Shown: positions 35,297-42,900 of the stretch, in pieces | How the letters are laid out: the number at the start of each line of letters is the position of its first letter | Position numbering within the stretch: the stretch's first letter is position 1 | Assembly: GCA_000320545.1 (NCBI GenBank) | Contig: ADNK01001594.1 | Coordinates: forward strand, 92,501-145,735 | Length of the DNA stretch: 53,235 nucleotides | Origin: Bigelowiella natans CCMP2755 | Taxonomy: Eukaryota; Cercozoa; Chlorarachniophyceae | Direction of reading: 5' to 3' | Translations under genes and position numbers: made by a program | The notes under the pieces: model-generated | Seen by the model: the letters and a program-made list of their open reading frames with translations, nothing else | Told to the model about the DNA's origin: nothing | Databases searched by the model: none

Positions 35297-36450
35297 ACAC
35301 ACACACACACGTATGCTGCATTATTAAGGTATCGTGATACAACTTTACTTTCTTTTCATATCATCATTATTCAATTGGCCGTCGCATTTATCATCGATGG
35401 TCCCACCTCCCCAACGCGGTGATTCACTCGGTTTACCAGTACAGAGAAGTTTTTCCGATGGAATAGGTAGTCGATAAGATCGGCATCAAGCCGTTGATGC
35501 TGTCCGTGCTCCTCCTTGTTTGTGTTACTACTACTACTACTACTACTACGACGACGACCACGACGGCCACTTTTATCAACCCCTCGTTGAATCTGTGAGC
35601 GCTCGTTTTCCTTATTCAGCCATAATTTCTCCATTGGAACAAAACCCGTCCACCAAGAGCCATCTAGTTGTTATAGTCATCGCCACATTATCACCATTAA
35701 AGCTATCCCTGTCACCTCCACTATCATTATCTTATTCTGAAATTCATCGTTGCAAACAGAAGGTGTAGTTTAGGAGGGGGATAGCACAAAGTGAGAGTCA
35801 CCTTCTCCTCTAACTCTCTTTAGGACTTTGATATCATCTGCTGTGGGTGGGAGGAGCTTCCTTCGCTCCTTGTTCGTGGCATAGCCCGTCGTCTGCTTTC
35901 CTTTTACTCTGCTAACATGGCTGAGATCGGCAAGGAGAGGTTTAATCTGATGTGTAGATAAGAGTGATAATTGGTGATCAATACTAAAGAAAAAGAGGTA
36001 TATATGTAATGACGACTATTGACCTCCGAACACTTCGAAGAAATAGTACCAAGTAGACCGATAATAATTCCTCACTATTTCTTGCTCACACTCATCTCAA
36101 GAGTAACAACCTTCTCGAGCGGCATCAATCCCTGAAACTTGGTCATGTTGCCCCCGCTCCGTAGGATCCACACTTTGTTCTCGAAAGCCGTGACGAACCC
36201 AGGTAAGTCAGCACCGAACAGACTGTCAAAGCTCTGTGATAATTGCTGTTGTTGCAATTGTGGTGTGGAGCAAAATTGCGATGATGACGCTGCCGACGAA
36301 CAACTACCGCTTCCTGATATGTATTGCAATTCCAGACAAGACTTTTTAGCAAGGGAAGACACATGCAAATCTGCTGTCGACGTACGTGTTCCCACCACCT
36401 TGCTCCTTTCGCAGCTGCACCTGTGCTTCTACCTCCTCCATTACGAAGAA
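32192..36450 (-). CDS. Multi-exon gene of unknown function (5' end and some joins unresolved)
   Basis: Three 3' exons are phase-consistent: 33179-32784, 32585-32484 and 32353-32192. They give an acidic Glu-rich stretch, then ITGKRQSHLLFKLKAF, RRILMLLDGDSEEYPRSFG and MRKFFHKTSNEKTGYFIDNA to TAG. Upstream candidate exons with good splice sites and helical, charged products: 36395-36090 (includes DLPGFVTAFENKVWILRSGG), 35946-35802 (KPLLADLSHVSRV, LLPPTADDIKVLKRVRG), about 35634-35437 (LIDYLFHRKNFSVL), 35242-35192 (IELLAKDLASDFESIVD), 34590-34542 (QAFEAHWDYMESVVLQ), 34219-34166 (GVPLSRFDQKYKPRDDE), 34017-33968, 33604-33515 (LIDTAAVAEWMNDEQEED), and about 33380-33323. Not all phases connect, so some exons are missing or shifted. 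Introns are packed with microsatellites. No family recognised. Confidence 0.5.
32706..32779. repeat. (CA)n and (AT)n microsatellites at a 5' splice site
   Basis: CA run 32706-32739 and AT run 32741-32779. On the minus strand the AT run starts four bases into the intron after the exon ending at 32784. Confidence 0.9.
34273..34312. repeat. (CAG)n repeat, intronic
   Basis: About 13 CAG units followed by a G run and GAG repeats, within an intron of the minus-strand unknown gene. CAT repeats also occur at 33680-33715, GA at 34901-34941, AC/CG and AT at 35105-35175, and AC at 35255-35310. Confidence 0.88.
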
Positions 36451-37130
36451 CAGAGAGAACAATATCGCCAGCCGCATCGATAGCAGGCGGGTTGAACACG
36501 ATTCCCGCACCATGCAAGATAGGAATAAATGTTGGCATGCTCCTCCCATAGTTAGTCCACCCCCATCCTCGACTCTTCGTGCTCCTCCCTTCGGAACTGC
36601 AGCGTGAGCAGGTTTGATGCAAACGCGCTTTTTCACTAATAATTCAGCTTTGATTCCTTATTCAGCTAAAAACGCCTTCTATTCGCACTACTCAAGTGTT
36701 CCAGGAGTTTTAGGATGTCGTCAAAAGCTAAAACCCTCCGAACTAGCCCTTCTCCATCGGCCTTATCCGGTGTTTTCCACTTCCGAATCTGAACGATATC
36801 CAAGTGGATATCGCCGATGAGACTCCAGAATAACCACTTTGAATGCTGTACGACAACATACATACCCTGTCTTCTGGGAAGATTTTGACCCTTTTAAACA
36901 TAATTCTCCAACCATGCAATGTGAAGGGCCCGAAATATCTGGAACAAAAACTCGGGATTCAGGATACAAACGCAGTATATTTTGTCCTTGCGACATGTAA
37001 ATTTATCGAAACTTGTGGCGAAATCAGAGGTAGTCTTGGGTTTCGGGAACAGAGCGAAACAGAAGAGGAAGGAGAGGGGCAACCTATTACGAGGACAAAA
37101 AACAAAAGGACAAAGTGGTATCATCAAAAC
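36451..37130. other. Divergent 5' region between the unknown gene and GARS-GART
   Basis: Contains open but weak frames on both strands (36,460-36,640 minus; 36,843-37,130 plus, in frame with GARS-GART). The plus-strand stretch could be an N-terminal extension starting at ATG 36843, but its composition and lack of family resemblance argue for 5' UTR or promoter. Confidence 0.4.
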
Positions 37131-39119
37131 ATGGCAGACTCTAAACAAAGTGGAGCAGTTGTTTTACTGATTGGAAGTGGGGGTCGAGAACACGCAATGG
37201 CTTGGAAACTGGCTCAATCACCGCAAGTGAGCAAAGTACTTGTGGCGCCCGGAAACGGAGGAGTCAACGGCCCTAAGCTAGAACGCGTGACAGACCTTAA
37301 CGTTAACGATCACAAGTCTGTTCTCGAAATGTGTAAAAAGCACGACGTCAGTCTTGTGGCAGTTGGGCCTGAAGCTCCGCTTGCGGACGGAATTGCAGAC
37401 TTCCTCAACGCTGGAGGTCTTTCCGTCTTCGGTCCGAGCAAGAAGGCTGCAGAAATCGAAGCCTCTAAAGCTTTCTCTAAGGATTTTATGGCTAAGTATA
37501 AGATTCCAACTGCGGAGTACAAGAACTTTACCGACTTTAAGGCAGCCCAGGATTACATTAAAGGCATCAAGCACAAGGTTGTCCTTAAGGCCTCCGGCCT
37601 CGCTGCGGGGAAGGGAGTGCTTCTTCCCGAGACCACTGAGGAAGCTCTAGAGAGCCTCGAACAGATCATGGTCAAGAAAGAATTTGGAGATGCAGGATCT
37701 GAGGTGGTAATCGAGCAGCGTTTGGGAGGACCAGAGGCATCCGTCCTTGCTTTTACGGATGGGACAACTGTCATTCTCATGCCAGCAGCACAGGACCACA
37801 AGCGCATTGGTGAAGGAGACACTGGACTTAACACTGGTGGTATGGGAGCATACGCCCCAGCCCCCGTTCTTACCGATGAGCTTCGTGAGTTTGTACGCAA
37901 GAATGTTCTTCAAGCAGCCGTGGATGGTCTGAGAGCCGAAGGTCGCAAATTTGTGGGTGTACTGTATGCCGGTATGATGCTTGATCCTGAGCTCGGCCCA
38001 CAGACTCTCGAGTTTAACTGTCGCTTCGGCGATCCAGAAACCCAGGTTTTGCTGCCGCTTCTTGATACGGACCTCTACCAAGTGATGAAGAACTGCTGCA
38101 ATGGCACCCTGGACAAATTGGAGGTTAAGTTTAAGCCAGAAGTAGCTGCAACAGTTGTTGCAGCGAGTGGTGGATATCCTAAGAAGTACAAAAAGGGAAT
38201 CAAGATCACAGGAACTGATGAGGTTAAAAACGGTGCAAACATATTCCATGCAGGAACCAAGCTGGATGGTGACGGCAACCTCCTAACGAACGGGGGGCGT
38301 GTACTCACCGTGACGGGCACAGGTCCATCTCTGCGTGAAGCTCTAGGCCAAGCATATTTTGGTATGCGTAAAATCAAGTTCGAAGGCATGCAATTCAGAA
38401 GGGATATTGCACACAGAGCTCTGACTCCAGAACGCCAATTGAAGGTGGCAGTTCTCGGTTCAACCCGAGGAACTGATTTACAAGCAATTATTGATAATAT
38501 TCACGAGCCTGGAAGCAAGGATCCCTCCAAGATTGACGTTTGTTGCGTGATTTCCAACCGAAGCAAAGCTGGTATCTTGGAGCGCGCAACGAAGTATAAA
38601 ATACCAAACAAGTTTGTCTCTGCAAAGGGAGAGGACGGGAAGTTAGTGTCAAGGGAGATATACGACGAGCGTGTAGAAGATGCCATGAGACCCTACGCCC
38701 CTGATCTGATCCTGTTGATTGGATATATGCGTATCGTCTCTGGTGCATTTTGTCAACGTTGGGAGCGACGGCTCATAAACGTTCATCCTTCCTTGCTTCC
38801 AAAGTTTGCAGGTGGTATGGATGGAGATGTGCATGCAGCTGTTCTGAAAGCAAAGGAGAAGGAGACTGGCTGCACAGTCCATTTCGTGGAGGAAAAGGTC
38901 GATGCTGGAGAAATTCTGGTGCAAAAGGCATGCTCAGTGGATCCTACAGACACTCCCGATAGCTTGAAAGCTAAGGTTCAGGCACTTGAAGGCCAAGCGC
39001 TGATCGAAGCTATCGAAATGTTCCGTCTGTACCAACTGGGGGTTTGCCCCCTTCGCAATGCCCATCGTCTCAGTGGTGGTGAAGCAGAGCCTAAGAAGTC
39101 TAAAGTGGCTTCTACGTAA
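37131..39119 (+). CDS. Bifunctional GAR synthetase - GAR transformylase fusion (PurD-PurN)
   Basis: De novo purine synthesis enzyme, 662 residues, no introns. Residues about 8-430 are phosphoribosylamine-glycine ligase: VLLIGSGGREHAMAWKLAQS, AGLSVFGPSKKAAEIEASKA-type P-loop region, KASGLAAGKGVLLP (ATP-grasp) and FNCRFGDPETQVLLPLL. From about residue 434 the sequence becomes phosphoribosylglycinamide formyltransferase: KVAVLGSTRGTDLQAIID, ISNRSKAGILERA, INVHPSLLPKFAGG (catalytic Asn and His) and HFVEEKVDAGEILVQ (catalytic Asp). Together they catalyse steps 2 and 3 of the pathway. The AIR synthetase domain that sits between them in animal GART is absent, and the junction is a short linker. The chosen start MADSKQSG fits the family; an in-frame ATG at 36843 would add 96 unrelated residues. 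The 3' end is 400 bp from the retrotransposon. Confidence 0.95.
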   Translation: MADSKQSGAVVLLIGSGGREHAMAWKLAQSPQVSKVLVAPGNGGVNGPKLERVTDLNVNDHKSVLEMCKKHDVSLVAVGPEAPLADGIADFLNAGGLSVFGPSKKAAEIEASKAFSKDFMAKYKIPTAEYKNFTDFKAAQDYIKGIKHKVVLKASGLAAGKGVLLPETTEEALESLEQIMVKKEFGDAGSEVVIEQRLGGPEASVLAFTDGTTVILMPAAQDHKRIGEGDTGLNTGGMGAYAPAPVLTDELREFVRKNVLQAAVDGLRAEGRKFVGVLYAGMMLDPELGPQTLEFNCRFGDPETQVLLPLLDTDLYQVMKNCCNGTLDKLEVKFKPEVAATVVAASGGYPKKYKKGIKITGTDEVKNGANIFHAGTKLDGDGNLLTNGGRVLTVTGTGPSLREALGQAYFGMRKIKFEGMQFRRDIAHRALTPERQLKVAVLGSTRGTDLQAIIDNIHEPGSKDPSKIDVCCVISNRSKAGILERATKYKIPNKFVSAKGEDGKLVSREIYDERVEDAMRPYAPDLILLIGYMRIVSGAFCQRWERRLINVHPSLLPKFAGGMDGDVHAAVLKAKEKETGCTVHFVEEKVDAGEILVQKACSVDPTDTPDSLKAKVQALEGQALIEAIEMFRLYQLGVCPLRNAHRLSGGEAEPKKSKVAST

Positions 39120-39519
39120 TGATAAAAGTTCATGCCGATATAACTAGTACTTACGACTGCGTACTTAGCCAGTAATTCGCTAGAGTGCTTGTTACGTTGT
39201 GCCACACAGTGCAGCATGCACACCTACACCCACTGCATTTCCACACAATGATGTGTCAGCACAATGCACATTCCATCATTTAGCAACTGGCAAACAAATT
39301 GCAACATCATTAGCACTAGAGCACACCGAAAATGAGTGTGCATGTGCAAGCTAACATGTCAGTGCATGTGCCGCCACTCGGCATGGCGGTTGCCAGCACT
39401 AGAGTAGGGTAGTAGCGCAGAATCACATGCTAGCATGCAGCGAGCGACGTGTCTAGCTCTAGATGGAGCCCGCAACTTGTGTTGCTGAGCATTGCGGAGG
39501 GTCGCAATAAAGCTTTGAT
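39120..39519. other. Intergenic flank 5' of the retrotransposon
   Basis: Unique spacer with CATGCTAGCATGC-type palindromes at about 39425-39440 and many CACAC/TGCAC words. No gene seen. It ends in the target-site duplication TGAT. Confidence 0.5.
39516..39519. other. Target-site duplication (left copy) TGAT
   Basis: Four bases immediately 5' of the left LTR; the same TGAT follows the right LTR at 45269-45272. A 4-bp duplication fits Ty3/gypsy-type integration. Confidence 0.75.
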
Positions 39520-39845
39520 TGTAGCGCGTACCACTACGCGGGCACAAGTCACGTGCGACAACAAAGGGGTTGTCGCGGATATAGAATATAGATAACGTAG
39601 ATATTAATACAGCATAGGCACGTGGGTTCCGGCGGGACTCATGGCAGCACACCGGAAGTGTGCTGCCCCACGTGCGGCGGCATTCGCGAAAGCTTCGCGA
39701 ATGATTACGCAGTGCACGATTTAATAAAAATATAATCTTTAATAAAAATAAACACAACTCTTCAAAAGGAAGCAAACGTGCCTTTCCCCCCCCCTGCCTA
39801 CTTGTGCACGTAGCGCCTCGGCCTGTGAACACCTTACGCGCAACA
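39520..39845 (+). repeat. 5' LTR
   Basis: 326 bp, TGTAGCG...GCAACA. It contains nested perfect hairpins at 39618-39675 and 39681-39703, and AATAAA-type signals in an A/T-rich segment at about 39720-39755 that may be the polyadenylation region. Confidence 0.96.
39618..39703. other. Tandem perfect hairpins in the LTR
   Basis: An outer 9-bp stem (39618-39626 with 39667-39675) encloses a 10-bp stem with 5-nt loop (39643-39652 with 39658-39667). Next to it is a 10-bp stem CATTCGCGAA / TTCGCGAATG with 3-nt loop (39681-39703). The right LTR carries the same structures at +5,423. Confidence 0.85.
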
Positions 39846-39850
39846 ACCTT

Positions 39851-39917
39851 TGGCTTCCACGCGGGGAATCGAACCCCGATCTTGGGAGTGAAAATCCCAT
39901 ATCCGATTTGACTAACA
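39851..39917. other. Extended primer-binding site: antisense of most of tRNA-Glu(UUC)
   Basis: Starts five bases after the left LTR with TGG, the complement of a tRNA CCA end. Read on the minus strand it folds as the 3' three-quarters of a tRNA: a 5-bp anticodon stem TGGGA/TCCCA with loop TTTTCAC (anticodon TTC), a 4-nt variable loop, a perfect T arm (CGGGG, TTCGATT, CCCCG), acceptor 3' strand CGTGGAA, discriminator G and CCA. It continues into the D arm and then ends; no 5' acceptor strand follows. The encoded CCA shows that it derives from a mature tRNA and not from a tRNA gene. Confidence 0.85.
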
Positions 39918-42900
39918 ATGTCACAGCAGCTAGAAGAACAGCAGGACTTTGGCTCGCAGGCCGTGCAAGGGCACGAGCAGAAACAGGAAAGGAAGGGCGA
40001 TACGGACGCTAAGGAAGGAGGAGGAACACCTCCACAGGCACCGCCGGGACCAGCACCCGGGATTAAGAAAGCAGATGCAGCAGCAGAGGCACTGGAGAAC
40101 TTCTACGAGGCGGACGACGAGGACGTGGCCGCCGAAAGCAAGAAGGTCGTAATGGCATTACGAGCCTTGCGACCCAGGGCGAGCAACTACGCCAAACTGA
40201 AAGTATCGATAGAATACAAGTATCAGACACATGATGTTTGGGCAGCTATCATGCAGGACATCATGGATTACGAAGCAGACTTACCTCCAGAGTGGGCAGC
40301 TTTGTTTAGGAACGACGGGGGTCTGGGCGCCTCGCGGGGGACGACCCAGAGCACCGTCAAGCAGCAGCAGCCGGTACAGCGGAACACCCAGTTCATGTCT
40401 GTTAAAACAGCACCGGTTATGATAACGAAATACAACGGGAAAAGAGGTGAGGCAAGGAGGTGGTGGAAGAACGCTAGGAGTATACTCTGCGACTTTACCC
40501 CTAACCCCACCGAAAACGACAAGCTCAAATGGCTAGCTATAATAAAGCAAGCCATGGACCTTTACGAGACAGGCAGGACCCGGATCAGGCAGCTAGAGAA
40601 AATACACACTACAGTTAGTGGGCTACGAGACGTTGAGGCGATAATGAAGGCTTTTGTAAATGAACAGGATGCTAACTCCCTACCCCAGGCTATTAGAAAA
40701 TACAGAGCAATGATGCAGCATGAGAGAGAACCTGTTAGAGACTTTGCCACGCGCTTCCAGGATATGATCGACGAACTACATGATTTTAATTACAACACAG
40801 GTGATGATCAGGCAAGGTTTGAAGAGTTCAAGTTAAAGATAAAGGAATCCACTTACGTTACGGAGAAAGGCTACACCACGATGGAGGCAGCAGTGCAGGC
40901 TATATCCCTACGCGAGCAGGAGCAGGACCGCAAGTTTACCAGCCCTAAGGTACCTGGCATAGGAAACATTAACGCTATTAAGCCGCAGCGAGACTGGTAC
41001 AAGGACAGGGAAGGTAACCGACGTTGCGGATACTGCTCACGTAAAGGGAAACACACCGCTAAAGACTGCAGAGACAGGAAAGAAGGACGACCCAGGATGA
41101 CGATCAGGCAGCTCAACGAACACTACGAGAAGTTAAAGAGAAAGAAAGGCAGAGGACAAGGATATAACAACAGCAAATGGCAAGGCAGCAACAACGGGAA
41201 GAACAATAAATATAAGAACAAAAAGCAGAACAGTATCAATGCTATACAGCAGCAGATAAACGGAATATTAGATCACCTTAAGCAGGCGCCGACGAAGACA
41301 GCAGTACCAGCAACGCAGGACCAAGACAAGCCCATGACCCTAGACGACATAAAGAACTTAGGAGTATGCAACATTAATGACGAAGACGCTAACAGGACTA
41401 TCAAAGTTGCTATGACCAAGGTTAAAGTTAAAGACAGCTACGGAGACTACAAGAAACTACCTGCCCTTTGGGATAGTGGCAGCATGCCGAAGTCCTTCAT
41501 AAGCCTAAGCACAGTAAGAAGGTTAGGACTATTGGATCAAGTGACTAAGAAAGAACGTAAATATGCTCAAGCAGACGGAAGCTCTTCCATGAAGACCGTC
41601 GGTGAGCTAATGCTAAAGCTACAGATACCTGGCAGCGACGCGGAGACCCAAATCAAGACCCGAGTAGCCATGACTTTATCCATGGAACTACTCCTCGGAC
41701 AGGATGCCCTAGAAAAATTAGGGGGGATCATATCATTCTACAATCACAAGATATACTTTGCTAAGTTGCCAAAGAAGTCAGGCAGGACCATCAGCCAGAA
41801 CATGATACGGCTTGACGAGTGGACCTCTGAGTCAAGCGTTAATGCGTTAGAGTTTATGGACCTAGCGGACAACAAGCTACCTACACCTACCGAGCTACGG
41901 AAGAAGAACCCCGGCAAGACCATCCGACAGATAACGGAGCTACTGGACAAGACCCCCCCAGCTGATGATTGGGATATCGACAAAGGCAAAAAGTACATTA
42001 ATAAAATATTAAACGAGAAGTACTCTGACATCACCAAGCCGACGACGAAGCCCTCCAGCAAGCTTACCCCAGTAAAGATCGAGCTAAAGAAGGGATACGA
42101 AGAGTGCATCATCAATGACCCAGAACATAGGCGACCGGAAGCGGACTGGGAAAAGATAGAGTGGCAGATCAATGAATGGGCAAAGGAAGGGAAGATAGAG
42201 CCAAGCAACTCACCATGGAACGTGAGACATGTGCTAGCTAAGAAACCTACTTACCCTTTCTTCCGCCTGGCGCACAACTTCATCCGCCACAACCGAGTAA
42301 TAAAGAGGATCCAGACACCTACACCAAGGATAGATGACGTTATTGAACACGTCATAGGATACAAATACTACTCTTCCCTAGATAAAAATGAATCATACAT
42401 GCAGACACCCATCCACAAAACCTCCCGCCCCATTACCGCGTTCTCCAGCAGGCACAGGAAGTGGCACTTCGTCGTATTCCCTTACGGCCTAAGCATATCA
42501 GGGGATGCGTTCAGTAGTCAGAACTACAGGGCATACACACATGATGGGATGGCGTCTGTGTTGTGGGTGTTTGTGTTTGTGTATGTGGATGATGACATAA
42601 TATGTACCAACACAGTCGTCGCTCAGATCTTCCTCCTGGAAAATATATTTATTAGGTTTGCACACTTCGGTTTTACTATTAGACTGCAGAAGTGTACATT
42701 CCTAGCTACAAGAATCAAGTGGTGTGGATATTACCTGGAGCAAGGCCGCATCACCCCAAACCCCGAGAAAGTAGCAGCACTACAGCAAGCCCCTAAACCT
42801 AAGAATGCAAAGGAGTTAAAGTCATTCTTGCAGACTGCAGCTTGGATACTACGTAGGTTCTCCCCTACCTACGCTAGGACTGCAGCTGCTTTTACTACTG

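Noticed and set aside
32192-36450. Formin FH2 domain
   Set aside because: The LLPPTADDIKVLKRV segment is only faintly reminiscent; the diagnostic GNYxN and surrounding FH2 motifs are not seen.
36843-37130. N-terminal extension of GARS-GART from ATG 36843
   Set aside because: The 96 residues do not resemble the family; the ATG at 37131 gives the expected start just before the first beta strand.
39359-39832. Minus-strand open frame in the LTR, repeated at 44896-45276
   Set aside because: It is simply the LTR read backwards in both copies, with no coding features.
39851-39917. A minus-strand tRNA-Glu gene
   Set aside because: CCA is encoded, the 5' acceptor and D-stem strand are missing, and it sits exactly where a retrotransposon primer site belongs.
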